Under the pieces are notes generated by a model. It searched no databases and had not been told where the DNA came from. It was given only the letters and a program-made list of their open reading frames with translations. Positions 54,436 to 62,958 of a stretch of DNA of 64,000 bases are shown in pieces. Position numbers and translations under genes: made by a program. Within the stretch, counting starts at the first letter, position 1. The number at the start of each line of letters is the position of its first letter. Source of the stretch: Pseudomonas sp. PSE14 (GTDB lineage Bacteria > Pseudomonadota > Gammaproteobacteria > Pseudomonadales > Pseudomonadaceae); the NCBI RefSeq assembly GCF_029203285.1, contig NZ_CP115669.1, forward strand, positions 4,774,001 to 4,838,000. Direction: 5' to 3'.

Positions 54436-54765
54436 TCTTCTTGTTTGGGTTTTCAGCGTCGCTCCGGCGTGTTCTGCGACTTCTAGTTTCGCCCCCTCGG
54501 GCGACCTACTTTGCCAAACGACGCAAAGTAGGCAAAAGTCTCTGCCCCATCATCCGGCCCCGGCTTCGCCGGGGTTCCCTCGCTCCATCGAAGCTTCAGG
54601 GGCTCGCCGCGAAGGGCCATCCCTGGCCCATCGCGGCTCTCGCGGCATCCATGCCGCTCAACCCCTGAATCTCCGATTCCGCTCGGCCTCCTGAAGGGGC
54701 GCTCCGGTGCATGCGGACAGTCCTCTGGAAACTGCTTTTTTGCTTTTCGTAGGCCAGCGGAGACC
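54436..54765. repeat. Probable dispersed non-coding element
   Basis: This 330-base stretch has ordered hairpins, CCTACTTTGC/GCAAAGTAGG (54505-54532) and CCCCGGC-TTC-GCCGGGG (54558-54574), and phrases I recall from many Pseudomonas intergenic regions, where they create spurious small ORFs. It fills most of the 540-base gap between the VOC gene and the PA4642-like gene (54297-54836). No protein is credible here. Confidence 0.55.
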
Positions 54766-54794
54766 CACAATCCTTCTCGCGAACCGTCAAAACG

Positions 54795-54820
54795 AAAAAA
54801 CCCGCACAAGGCGGGCTTTT
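54795..54820 (-). terminator. Terminator of the PA4642-like gene
   Basis: AAAAAACCCGC-ACAAG-GCGGGCTTTT; on the minus strand the T-tract follows the stem, 17 bases past the stop. Confidence 0.85.
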
Positions 54821-54836
54821 CAGCGCTTCGATGCGA

Positions 54837-55124
54837 TCAGCCGCGAGCAGCCTTGATCACTTCGATGTAGGGCTCGGCCTGGCGCTGGTCCTGGATCAGG
54901 GCAACGAAATCCTGGCCCTTGGCGTCCTTGGCGTTGAGGTCGTAGCCGGCCTCGACGAAGAAGCCGACGAAGCGCTCGAAGTCATCGATGCGCAGGCCGC
55001 GATAGGCCTTGACCAGCTTGTGCAGGGACGCCGGGGTGTCGTCGGCCGGTTCCACGTCGAGGAACAGCTTGATGGCGTCGTCGCCGATTTCTTCGCCAAT
55101 CACCTGCTTCTTGTCTTTACGCAT
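54837..55124 (-). CDS. PA4642 family protein
   Basis: A 95-residue soluble protein: MRKDKKQVIGEEIGDDAIKL, then FLDVEPADDTPASLHKLVKA and FVGFFVEAGYDLNAKDAKGQ. It matches a family named after PA4642 and restricted mainly to Pseudomonas and relatives; function unknown. It is transcribed alone and has its own terminator. Confidence 0.83.
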   Translation of the reverse strand: MRKDKKQVIGEEIGDDAIKLFLDVEPADDTPASLHKLVKAYRGLRIDDFERFVGFFVEAGYDLNAKDAKGQDFVALIQDQRQAEPYIEVIKAARG

Positions 55125-55222
55125 CGCTCGCTTCTCTCTACGGCTGTCTCGGGGATCGCGGCCCGCATCGGCTCAGGCCGGGCACCACGGGTCGGGCAGT
55201 TTAACCCTGCGCCGTGCGCGGC

Positions 55223-55708
55223 TCAACGCGCGCGCACCGCCCCGGTGTGCAGATCGGCCCAGATATGGCCATTGCCGTAGCTCAGGAACTGTACGTAGAC
55301 AGTGCCGTTGCGCAGCAGGTCGAGCAGCCTCGGATAGGACGCCTGGGGGTAAGAGAGGCTGAGCACCCGGGTCTTGTCGTCATAGACCGGCTTCTTCAGG
55401 CTCTTGCCTTCGGCATCGAAGCTGATCACCACCTGGCTGATCTGCGCGCCCTTGTTCAACGGCTTGCCCTTCAGGCGCAGCAACGCCGGCGTGGTGATCG
55501 GGATCGGCTGCTGGTTGGACTGGCGCTGGTTGCCCAGCACCACGCTGTATTCGGTGACCTGCAGCAGTTGCTGCTGCTCCGGCTCGCCCTGGCGCAGGCC
55601 AGCATCGTCCGGCGGCAGGAACTGGCTGTGCATCGGCGGCGCGGCGAAGGCCGCGAGGGGTAGACAGAGCGCCAGCACCAACGCGGCGCCCGGTATGCGA
55701 ACGGACAT
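55223..55708 (-). CDS. Exported protein of unknown function (PA4643-like)
   Basis: A 161-residue protein with a signal peptide (about 1-22, ending LAAFAA). The mature part is beta-rich and Gln-rich: LLQVTEYSVVLGNQRQSNQQ near 48, then SYPRLLDLLRNGTVYVQFLS near 124. GGAGGT supports one of two adjacent ATGs; 55708 gives better spacing. No enzymatic motif is seen. It lies between the PA4642-like gene and a divergent LysR regulator. Confidence 0.72.
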   Translation of the reverse strand: MSVRIPGAALVLALCLPLAAFAAPPMHSQFLPPDDAGLRQGEPEQQQLLQVTEYSVVLGNQRQSNQQPIPITTPALLRLKGKPLNKGAQISQVVISFDAEGKSLKKPVYDDKTRVLSLSYPQASYPRLLDLLRNGTVYVQFLSYGNGHIWADLHTGAVRAR

Positions 55709-55845
55709 CATCACCTCCGCAGGACAGGGCCAAGCACTCTAGCACGGCCCCGAAGCGCCACGACAGGCGCACATGGCACACCCGCCGATACATTGATAGC
55801 CTTCAACGCAACACTACTCTTACATCGACCAATCACTACCTCATC

Positions 55846-56763
55846 ATGCTGCACAACGTCTCCGATCTTGACCTGCGCCTGCTGCGCATCTTCGCCTGCG
55901 TGGTGCGCTGCGGCGGCTTCTCCGCGGCCCAGGGCGAGCTGGGCATGGGCCAGTCGACTATCAGCACGCACATCGCCAGCCTGGAAACGCGCCTGGGCTA
56001 TCGCCTGTGCGAGCGCGGCAAGAGCGGCTTCCGCCTGACCGAGAAAGGCGAGCGGGTGCTGGATTACACGCAGAATCTGTTCGCCGCGCTCGGCGACTTC
56101 CGCGACCAGGTGCAGTCATTGGCCGGGCGCCTGGTGGGCGAACTGCACCTGGGCCTGGCCGACAACGTCGCCACCCTGCCCGGCGCGCGCATTCACCAGA
56201 CCCTGGCGCGCTTCAACCGCCGCGACCAGGACGTACGCCTGCACTTCCTCATCGAGTCGTCCACCGAACTGGAACGCCTGGTGCTCAGTGGCCGCCTGCA
56301 CCTGGCCATCGCCTGCTTCAGCCGACGCCTGCCGAACCTGCGCTACGAACCGCTGTACCACGAGCGCGTGGCGGTGTTCTGCGGGAGCGAGCACCCGTTG
56401 TTCGACAAGCCGGTGAAGGACGCCGCCGAACTGGAAAGCTGCAACTGGATTCAGCACGGCTATGCGGTGGCCGACGTGCAACTGCCGGCCGACCCGCAGC
56501 GCAGCACGGCGTTTACCCAGCACATGGAAGCGGTGCTCCACGCGGTGCGCGCAGGCACGCACCTGGGCTACCTGCCGACCCACTACGCCGAACGCTGGGT
56601 GGAACAGGGCGAGATGCGCGCGCTGCTGCCGGACAGCCTCGGCTACGGCATCACCCATAGCTTGGTGGTGCGCGACGAGCCGGGGCACAACGAAGCGCTC
56701 CAGGCGCTGATGGAAGACCTGCGCCTGGAACACGGCGTAACGCCGATCAGCGCGGCGCGGTGA
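55846..56763 (+). CDS. LysR family transcriptional regulator
   Basis: A 305-residue regulator with a helix-turn-helix near 8-65 (LDLRLLRIFACVVRCGGFSA; MGQSTISTHIASLETRLGYR) and a ligand domain (LAIACFSRRLPNLRYEPLYH near 155). Its last 17 bases overlap the convergent aldehyde dehydrogenase gene, so the two ends are locked together. Regulation of that gene is a reasonable guess but not shown. Confidence 0.87.
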   Translation: MLHNVSDLDLRLLRIFACVVRCGGFSAAQGELGMGQSTISTHIASLETRLGYRLCERGKSGFRLTEKGERVLDYTQNLFAALGDFRDQVQSLAGRLVGELHLGLADNVATLPGARIHQTLARFNRRDQDVRLHFLIESSTELERLVLSGRLHLAIACFSRRLPNLRYEPLYHERVAVFCGSEHPLFDKPVKDAAELESCNWIQHGYAVADVQLPADPQRSTAFTQHMEAVLHAVRAGTHLGYLPTHYAERWVEQGEMRALLPDSLGYGITHSLVVRDEPGHNEALQALMEDLRLEHGVTPISAAR

Positions 56764-58171
56764 TGTGCTTGATGTCGAAGAACGCCGACAGGCCCCACGG
56801 GCCCAGCTCGCGGCCGATACCGCTGCGCTTGCCGCCCCCCCAGGAGGTCTGCGGGAAGACGACTTGCGGCGAGTTCAGCCAGACGTTGCCGGCCTCCAGG
56901 TTCTCGGCAACGCGCTGGGCGCGTTCCAGGTCGGCGCTGCACACGGTGGCGGCCAGCGCGAAGTCGCTGTCGTTGGCCTGACGCAGGGCGTCGGCTTCAT
57001 CACTGAAGGTACGTACGCAGAGAACCGGACCGAAGATTTCCTCGCGCCACAGGCGGCTGTCCGCCGGTACGTCGGCGTAGACGGTCGGGCGGATGAACCA
57101 GCCCTCGCCGGCTTCGCCACCGGTCAGGCAGGCCAGGCCTTCGTCGCGGGCCACGGTGAAGTAGTCGAGCACCTTGCGGTACTGCGCTTCGCTGGTCATC
57201 GGGCCCATGTCGGTCTCGCCCAGCAGAGAGTCGCCGACGCGCAGGCCTTCCACCGCCAGCTTCAGCTTGGCCAGCAGCGGCTCGGCGATGGATGCCTGCA
57301 CCAGTAGGCGCGAGGTGGCGGAGCACATCTGCCCGGCGTTCCAGTAGACGCCGGCGATGATCCACTGCACGGCGTCGTCCAGGTCGCAGTCCTCGAACAC
57401 CAGGATGGGCGACTTGCCACCCAGTTCCAGGCCCACCGGCAGGGTGCGCGCGGCGGCGGCTTCCATGACCTTGCGGCCGATGACGTTGCTGCCGGTGAAG
57501 GACAGCTTGGCGATGCCCGGATGGCTGCACAGCGCTGCGCCGGCATCGGCCAGGCCCGGCACCAGGTTCAGCACGCCAGCAGGCAGGCCGATGGCGTCGG
57601 CGATCTCGCCCAGCACCAGCTCGATCAGCGGGGTGATTTCCGAGGGCTTGAGCACCACGGTGCAGCCCGCCGCCAGGGCCGGTGCGACCTTCCAGGCGCT
57701 GGTCACCAGCGGGAAGTTCCACGGCACGATCAGGCCGACCACGCCGATGGGCTCGAAGCGGGTCTGCGAGCGATAGCCGGCGTCCGGCAGGGCGACTTCG
57801 GCGTTCTGCCGGGCGTCCAGCTGGTCGGCCAGTTCGGCGTAGTAGGCGAAGGTGGCAATGGCGTCGCCGATGTCGATTTCGGCTTCCAGGCGCGGCTTGC
57901 CGCTGGCCTGCATCTGCAGGGTGATCAGGGCTTCGCGGCGGGCTTCCAGCTGCTCGGCGAAGGCGCGCAGATAGCCGGCGCGCTGGGCGGCGCTGGTCAG
58001 CTTCCAGTCAGCGAAGGCACGCTTGGCGGCAGCCACGGCGCGCTCGATGTCGGACACGCCGGCACAGGCGACTTCCGGCAGCGCTTCACGGGTGGCGGGA
58101 GCGATCGGGCGCAGTACGGCGCCGCTGTCGGCGGCCTGCCATTGGCCATCGATATAGAGAAGACGGGACAT
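56747..58171 (-). CDS. NAD(P)-dependent aldehyde dehydrogenase
   Basis: A 474-residue enzyme oxidising an aldehyde to its acid. Visible are the catalytic Asn region VPWNFPLVTSAWKVAPALAA near 145, the Rossmann loop LSFTGSNVIGRKVMEAAA near 220, the general base Glu in VGLELGGKSPILVF near 245 and the catalytic Cys in NAGQMCSATSRLLV near 280. It resembles betaine-aldehyde and GbsA-type enzymes, but the substrate is not determined. GAGG before the ATG at 58171 fixes the start. Its 3' end overlaps the convergent LysR gene. Confidence 0.92.
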   Translation of the reverse strand: MSRLLYIDGQWQAADSGAVLRPIAPATREALPEVACAGVSDIERAVAAAKRAFADWKLTSAAQRAGYLRAFAEQLEARREALITLQMQASGKPRLEAEIDIGDAIATFAYYAELADQLDARQNAEVALPDAGYRSQTRFEPIGVVGLIVPWNFPLVTSAWKVAPALAAGCTVVLKPSEITPLIELVLGEIADAIGLPAGVLNLVPGLADAGAALCSHPGIAKLSFTGSNVIGRKVMEAAAARTLPVGLELGGKSPILVFEDCDLDDAVQWIIAGVYWNAGQMCSATSRLLVQASIAEPLLAKLKLAVEGLRVGDSLLGETDMGPMTSEAQYRKVLDYFTVARDEGLACLTGGEAGEGWFIRPTVYADVPADSRLWREEIFGPVLCVRTFSDEADALRQANDSDFALAATVCSADLERAQRVAENLEAGNVWLNSPQVVFPQTSWGGGKRSGIGRELGPWGLSAFFDIKHITAPR

Positions 58172-58246
58172 GCGAACCTCGGGGCGGGTTTTGGTGAGGG
58201 TCGCAGGATAGGCAGGGCATGCATTGGGAAAAATGCTCGCTTGCCC

Positions 58247-58274
58247 ATGCATACATCGATGTGAATAGATGCAT
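58247..58274 (-). promoter_or_regulatory. Candidate operator before the aldehyde dehydrogenase
   Basis: A perfect palindrome ACATCGATGT (58253-58262) lies between two ATGCAT copies (58247 and 58269). It sits 76-103 bases upstream of the dehydrogenase start. Confidence 0.4.
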
Positions 58275-58283
58275 CAGGGATCT

Positions 58284-58366
58284 GTAGGAGCGAGCTTGCT
58301 CGCGAACCGCTTCGCGCCAGACATTCCCATCGGCGCCGGGATGTTCGCGAGCAAGCTCGCTCCTAC
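58284..58366. repeat. REP pair, type 1
   Basis: GTAGGAGCGAGCTTGCTCGC and its inverse with a longer loop of about 40 bases than the other pairs. Confidence 0.88.
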
Positions 58367-58385
58367 GAAAAGCCGAAGAGCCTGT

Positions 58386-58862
58386 TCAGGCGGGAAACTG
58401 GGAGCGCATCCAGGCCAGGTAATCCGCGGCGTCCGCCTCGCCCTCACTCGGCGCCCATTGCCCGCGCTCGTCCTCGCCCAGCGGCACGAAGGGGCCGGCC
58501 TTGGCTTCGAACATGATGCTGTCCGGCTCCAGCGCCACGATGGCGTGGAAGGTGCCCGGCGGCAGGTCGGCGCCGACGCATTCGCCGCCCGCGCGCAGGA
58601 CGCGGGTAGTCAGCAGCTCGCCGCTGTCGGAGAAGATCAGCAGACCCAGCGCGCCCTTCACCACCAGCAGGCTTTCGGCCTTGTCCGGGTGGCGATGGCA
58701 ATGGGGCGGGATGTAGCTGTCCGGCTGCAGCGCGTTGAGCAGCCGGTGGCAGGGCTCGCTCTGCTCGTGGAAGTTGTGGTTCTGCCGACGCCGGGGGCTG
58801 GCGGCGGCGCGGGCCGCGACCTCGTCGAACAGCGCACTGTCGAGAAAACGCGGCCCGGTCAT
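58386..58862 (-). CDS. WbuC family cupin-fold metalloprotein
   Basis: A 158-residue protein. NHNFHEQSEPCHRLLNALQP near 28 and SYIPPHCHRHPDKAESLLVV near 49 are WbuC signatures; the His cluster and Glu would hold a metal in the cupin barrel. WbuC is found in O-antigen loci and elsewhere, with no settled activity. It begins one base after the hpt stop codon and is probably co-transcribed with it. Confidence 0.87.
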   Translation of the reverse strand: MTGPRFLDSALFDEVAARAAASPRRRQNHNFHEQSEPCHRLLNALQPDSYIPPHCHRHPDKAESLLVVKGALGLLIFSDSGELLTTRVLRAGGECVGADLPPGTFHAIVALEPDSIMFEAKAGPFVPLGEDERGQWAPSEGEADAADYLAWMRSQFPA

Positions 58863-58863
58863 G

Positions 58864-59421
58864 TCAGAGCCCCTTGACCGCGAAGATGCCGGCAGCGTTG
58901 CGCCAGTAGCCCTTGTAGTCCATGCCGTAGCCGAAGATGTAGCGGTCGACGCAGGACAGGCCCACGTAGTCGGCCTTCAGGTCCGGACGGGCCTTGCGGT
59001 CATGGTCCTTGTCGATCAGCACGGCGGTATGCACGCGCTTGGCGCCGGCGTGCTTGCAGAAGTCGATGATCGCCGAGAGGGTGTGACCTTCGTCGAGGAT
59101 GTCGTCGATGATCAGCACGTCGCGGTCGATGAAGGAGATTTCCGGCTTGGCCTTCCAGAACAGCTCGCCGCCGGTGGTCTCGTTGCGGTAACGGGTCGCA
59201 TGCAGGTAGGAGGCTTCCAGTGGGAAGTTCAGCAGCGGCAGCAGCTTGCCGGAGAAGATCAGGCCGCCGTTCATCACGCAGAACACCACCGGGTTGGTCT
59301 CGGCCAGGGTGCCGTTGATGGCCTCGGCCACGCGGGCGATGGCGGCTTCCACCTCGGCATTGGTGTACAGGCAGTCGGCTTCGGCCATGACTTGGCGAAT
59401 GTGCGCGAGATCGACGGACAT
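58864..59421 (-). CDS. hpt: Hypoxanthine-guanine phosphoribosyltransferase
   Basis: A 185-residue purine-salvage enzyme converting hypoxanthine or guanine plus PRPP to IMP or [20 protein letters not shown] near 102 is the PRPP loop, [13 protein letters not shown] near 49 the cis-peptide region, and [15 protein letters not shown] near 160 the base-binding end. It lies upstream of wbuC on the same strand and is divergent from upp, grouping purine and pyrimidine salvage. It corresponds to PA4645. Confidence 0.93.
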   Translation of the reverse strand: MSVDLAHIRQVMAEADCLYTNAEVEAAIARVAEAINGTLAETNPVVFCVMNGGLIFSGKLLPLLNFPLEASYLHATRYRNETTGGELFWKAKPEISFIDRDVLIIDDILDEGHTLSAIIDFCKHAGAKRVHTAVLIDKDHDRKARPDLKADYVGLSCVDRYIFGYGMDYKGYWRNAAGIFAVKGL

Positions 59422-59515
59422 GGGGGTTCTCCCGTGAAAAAGTGCGCAAAGGTACCTATCAGCGTGCCATGGGGCAAGGGTCAGCGGACGAAAGTCCCCG
59501 ACAATCGTGGCCCAA

Positions 59516-59551
59516 GGTAGCTAGGATGCATTACGCTACCGCAATTTTTTT
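59516..59551 (+). promoter_or_regulatory. Possible attenuator in the upp leader
   Basis: GGTAGC and GCTACC form a six-base stem with a 13-base loop, followed after GCAA by seven T. It lies 26 bases before the upp start, where a conditional terminator would control upp-uraA. The stem is short. Confidence 0.4.
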
Positions 59552-59576
59552 GCCAGCCCGTCCGGAGACCCCGCCC

Positions 59577-60215
59577 ATGCCCGTACTCGAGATTCGCCAT
59601 CCCCTGATCCGCCACAAGATCGGACTGATGCGCCGTCACGATATCAGTACCAAGAATTTCCGCGAGCTGGCCCAGGAAGTGGGCGCCCTGCTCACCTACG
59701 AGGCGACCAAGGACCTGCCGCTGGAAAACTACGAGATCGAAGGCTGGGCCGGCCCCGTGCAGGTGGAGAAGATCGCCGGCAAGAAGATCACCGTGGTGCC
59801 GATCCTGCGTGCCGGCATCGGCATGCTCGACGGCGTGCTCAGCCTGATTCCGGGCGCCAAGGTCAGCGCCGTAGGGGTCGCGCGCAATGAGGAAACCCTC
59901 GAAGCGCACACCTACCTGGAAAAGCTCGCGCCGGACATCGCCGAGCGCCGCTCGCTGATCATCGACCCGATGCTGGCCACCGGCGGCTCCATGGTCGCCA
60001 CCATCAACCTGCTCAAGAAAGCCGGCAGCAAGGACATCCGCGCCATGGTGCTGGTGGCCGCGCCCGAAGGCATCAAGGCGGTCAACGATGCGCATCCGGA
60101 CGTGCTCATCTATACCGCGTCGATCGACCAGTGCCTGAACGAGCACGGTTACATCATGCCGGGCCTGGGCGACGCCGGTGACAAGATCTTCGGCACCAAG
60201 CAGAAGGACACCTGA
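59577..60215 (+). CDS. upp: Uracil phosphoribosyltransferase
   Basis: A 212-residue enzyme making UMP from uracil and [22 protein letters not shown] opens the protein, [18 protein letters not shown] near 78 is conserved, and [20 protein letters not shown] near 128 is the PRPP site. The C-terminal [16 protein letters not shown] binds uracil. The ATG at 59577 is the family start. The uraA gene follows after three bases, so uptake and conversion of uracil are coupled. It corresponds to PA4646. Confidence 0.96.
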   Translation: MPVLEIRHPLIRHKIGLMRRHDISTKNFRELAQEVGALLTYEATKDLPLENYEIEGWAGPVQVEKIAGKKITVVPILRAGIGMLDGVLSLIPGAKVSAVGVARNEETLEAHTYLEKLAPDIAERRSLIIDPMLATGGSMVATINLLKKAGSKDIRAMVLVAAPEGIKAVNDAHPDVLIYTASIDQCLNEHGYIMPGLGDAGDKIFGTKQKDT

Positions 60216-60218
60216 TTC

Positions 60219-61520
60219 ATGGCCGATGAATTCAATGAACCGCTGTGGCGCCAGGTGATCTCCGGCGCGCAGATGCTCTTCGTGGCCTTCGGCGCGCTGG
60301 TGCTGATGCCGCTGATCACCGGCCTGGACCCGAACGTTGCGCTGTTCACCGCCGGCTTCGGCACCCTGATGTTCCAGATCGTCACCGGGCGCCAGGTGCC
60401 CGTGTTCCTGGCCTCCAGCTTTGCCTTCATCACCCCGATCATCCTCGCCAAAGGCCAGTTCGGCCTGGCCGCGACCATGGGCGGCGTGGTGGCGGCGGGC
60501 TTCGTCTACACCTTCCTGGGCCTGGCGGTGAAGATCAAGGGCACCGGTTTCATCGACCGCCTGCTGCCGCCGGTGGTGATCGGCCCGGTGATCATCTCCA
60601 TCGGCCTGGCCATGGCGCCGATCGCTGCGAATATGGCCATGGGCAAGGCCGGTGACGGCAGCGAACTGATCCCCTACAAGACCGCCATGCTGATCTCCAT
60701 GCCGGCACTGGTGACCACGCTGATCGTCGCCGTATTCGGCAAGGGCATGCTGCGTCTGGTGCCGATCATCGCCGGCGTGCTGGTGGGCTACGGCCTGTCC
60801 TTCGCCTTCGGCGTGGTCGACGTGGCCAAGATCGTCGCCGCGCCCTGGCTGGAGCTGCCGAAGTTCACCGCGCCGGAGTTCAACTGGCAGGCCATCCTGT
60901 TCATCGTCCCGGTGGCGCTGGCTCCGGCCATCGAGCACATCGGCGGCGTCATCGCCGTGGGCGGCGTGACCGGCAAGAACTACCTGAAGACTCCGGGCCT
61001 GCACCGCACCCTGCTGGGCGACGGCATCGCCACCTCCACCGCCGGCCTGTTCGGCGGCCCGCCGAACACCACCTACGCGGAAGTGACCGGCGCGGTGATG
61101 CTGACCAAGAACTACAACCCGAAGATCATGACCTGGGCGGCAGTGTTCGCCATCGGCCTGGCCTTCATCGGCAAGTTCGGCGCCATCCTGCAGAGCATCC
61201 CGGTACCGGTGATGGGCGGCATCCTCTGCCTGCTGTTCGGCACCATCGCCTCGGTGGGCATGAACACCCTGATCCGCCACAAGGTCGACCTGTCCCAGGC
61301 GCGCAACCTGTGCATCGTCTCGGTCACCCTGGTGTTCGGCATCGGCGGCGTGCTGATCGGCACCGGCACCGGCCCGGACGACTTCGGCCTGAAGGGCATC
61401 GCCCTGTGCGCCATCGTCGCCATCCTGCTGAACCTGATCCTGCCGGGCGAAGACGGTTGGGAGAACAAGGCGCTGGAAGAAGGCGCCGGCGTCTCTTCAG
61501 CAGAGAAATCCGCCGAGTGA
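60219..61520 (+). CDS. uraA: Uracil permease, NCS2 family
   Basis: A 433-residue inner-membrane H+/uracil symporter with 14 predicted helices. It has PVFLASSFAFITPIILAKGQ near 60, the substrate-binding Glu in VALAPAIEHIGGVIAVGGVT near 235, and GGPPNTTYAEVTGAVMLT near 280, all NCS2 signatures. It lies three bases after upp with which it forms an operon. A GC-rich hairpin follows. It corresponds to PA4647. Confidence 0.95.
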   Translation: MADEFNEPLWRQVISGAQMLFVAFGALVLMPLITGLDPNVALFTAGFGTLMFQIVTGRQVPVFLASSFAFITPIILAKGQFGLAATMGGVVAAGFVYTFLGLAVKIKGTGFIDRLLPPVVIGPVIISIGLAMAPIAANMAMGKAGDGSELIPYKTAMLISMPALVTTLIVAVFGKGMLRLVPIIAGVLVGYGLSFAFGVVDVAKIVAAPWLELPKFTAPEFNWQAILFIVPVALAPAIEHIGGVIAVGGVTGKNYLKTPGLHRTLLGDGIATSTAGLFGGPPNTTYAEVTGAVMLTKNYNPKIMTWAAVFAIGLAFIGKFGAILQSIPVPVMGGILCLLFGTIASVGMNTLIRHKVDLSQARNLCIVSVTLVFGIGGVLIGTGTGPDDFGLKGIALCAIVAILLNLILPGEDGWENKALEEGAGVSSAEKSAE

Positions 61521-61523
61521 GCG

Positions 61524-61550
61524 AGGGGCGCCGCCCGATGGCGGCGCCCT
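61524..61550 (+). terminator. GC-rich hairpin after uraA
   Basis: AGGGGCGCCGCC-CGAT-GGCGGCGCCCT, a strong stem four bases past the stop, but with no T-tract, so intrinsic termination is uncertain. Confidence 0.55.
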
Positions 61551-61680
61551 GCCCACGGAAAGTTCGGCGAACGCAGTCCTCCGCTGACGGTCCACTCTGC
61601 ATGAAACAGCGACTCACCCAGCACACTTTGCCGCTCCACCCTATCCTGCCCACTCCTCCGCCCCTGCCGGAGGCGCGCCC

Positions 61681-62679
61681 GTGACACGTGGCTGGTGGCT
61701 GTTGCTGGGCCTGGTCGGCGCCTCGCTGATTCCCCTGGCCCTGGGCGGCCCGGAGATGCTCACCCAGGTCCTGGCCTTCCCCCTCGACAGCCTGCTGATC
61801 ATGTTCGGCATGATCCTCCTGTGCTGGCTGATCAACGCCCAGAAACTGCGGGTGCTGCTCAATGGCCGCGCCGGCGACATCGGCCGGGTCCAGTCGGTTG
61901 GCATCATCATGGCCTCGGAGTTCGCCTTCTACGCCACCCCGGGCGGGACCGGCGGCCCGTTGACACTGATGGCCCTGCTGTCGCGCCACGGCATGCGCCC
62001 GGCGCACAGCAGCGCGATCTTCGCCGTGGACCAGCTCAGCGACCTGATGTTCTTCCTCTGCGCGCTGGCGGCGGTACTGGTCTGGGCCCTGTCGCACAGC
62101 GTCAGCCCGAACCTGGAGACCTCACTGATCACCAGCGGCGCGCTACTGGGCGGGATTCTCTTCGGTGTGGTGCTCTTGGCCCGCTTCCAGCGCCGGGTGA
62201 TCAAGGCCATCGGACGCCTGTTCGCACGCCTGGGCATGAAGCCGCGTACGCGCCTGCACTGGGCGCGCAAGAGCCTGCACTTCCGCGACACCCTGGTCAG
62301 CAGCCTGCGCCAGCCCAAGCGCCGCCTGGCGCTGATCTTCTCCCTCACCTGCTGCCACTGGACGCTGCGCTTCTCGGTGCTCTACCTCACCCTGTACGCC
62401 ATGGGCGTGGACCTGCACTGGGCCTGGACCTTCCTCATCCAGCTGCTGTCGCTGGCCGCGGGACTGGCTACGCTGCTACCCGGCGGCGCCGGCGGCACAG
62501 AGTTGACTTCCGCCGCGCTGCTCGCCCCGCTGGTGGGCAAATCCACGGCAGCCGCGGCCATCCTGATCTGGCGCGTGGTGACCTACTACTTCTACCTGGT
62601 GATGGGCGCGCCGGTATTCGCCCTGCTGGCCGGGCGGCCGTTGCTGCGCAGGTTGATCGGGCTGCGGGAGAAAGGCTGA
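61681..62679 (+). CDS. Lysylphosphatidylglycerol synthase TM / flippase-like domain protein
   Basis: A 332-residue inner-membrane protein with about eight helices. The core ASEFAFYATPGGTGGPLTLM near 80 and LLPGGAGGTELTSAALLAPL near 262 match the UPF0104/YbhN (LPG synthase TM region) family. These resemble the flippase half of MprF but lack the lysyl-transferase domain, so a lipid transport role is inferred. The GTG start at 61681 has GGAGG seven bases upstream. Confidence 0.85.
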   Translation: MTRGWWLLLGLVGASLIPLALGGPEMLTQVLAFPLDSLLIMFGMILLCWLINAQKLRVLLNGRAGDIGRVQSVGIIMASEFAFYATPGGTGGPLTLMALLSRHGMRPAHSSAIFAVDQLSDLMFFLCALAAVLVWALSHSVSPNLETSLITSGALLGGILFGVVLLARFQRRVIKAIGRLFARLGMKPRTRLHWARKSLHFRDTLVSSLRQPKRRLALIFSLTCCHWTLRFSVLYLTLYAMGVDLHWAWTFLIQLLSLAAGLATLLPGGAGGTELTSAALLAPLVGKSTAAAAILIWRVVTYYFYLVMGAPVFALLAGRPLLRRLIGLREKG

Positions 62680-62682
62680 GAC

Positions 62683-62868
62683 TCAGTCTTCGGCAGGCTT
62701 ATCGCCTTCGGACGGTGTTTTCGGCTTCAGCGAATCCCAGAGTTCGGCGGCGCCGGGAAACTCGGTGCCATCCTCTTCACTCAAGGCTTCGGGGTCGTAG
62801 CGACTGGTACAGCCTTCGCCCAGAGTGGGCGGCGGGGTGGCGGTGCCAGGGTTCTTCGGATCGTTCAT
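62683..62868 (-). CDS. Small acidic protein of unknown function
   Basis: A 61-residue, Pro- and Glu-rich protein: MNDPKNPGTATPPPTLGEGC, SRYDPEALSEEDGTEFPGAA, ending KTPSEGDKPAED. It is probably disordered. GGAG ten bases upstream supports the ATG at 62868. It overlaps nothing and ends three bases from the flippase-like gene, convergently. I do not recognise a family. Confidence 0.6.
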   Translation of the reverse strand: MNDPKNPGTATPPPTLGEGCTSRYDPEALSEEDGTEFPGAAELWDSLKPKTPSEGDKPAED

Positions 62869-62892
62869 CGTGGCACTCTCCGGTTGGGCGCA

Positions 62893-62920
62893 GCGCCTGC
62901 CGTCAAACGACGGCAGGCGC
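62893..62920 (-). terminator. Hairpin after purU
   Basis: GCGCCTGCCGTC-AAAC-GACGGCAGGCGC, a perfect 12-base stem 38 bases past the purU stop. No T-tract follows. Confidence 0.6.
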
Positions 62921-62958
62921 ATGCGGAGTACCCAGTGTAGCGAACGACCGACTGCGAA

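Noticed and set aside
54483-54809. 108-codon minus-strand frame
   Set aside because: Lies entirely in the structured dispersed element and in terminator sequence; this kind of frame is a known annotation artefact.
59481-61280. 599-codon frame antisense to upp-uraA
   Set aside because: His/Asp/Gln-rich shadow without a ribosome site or domain.
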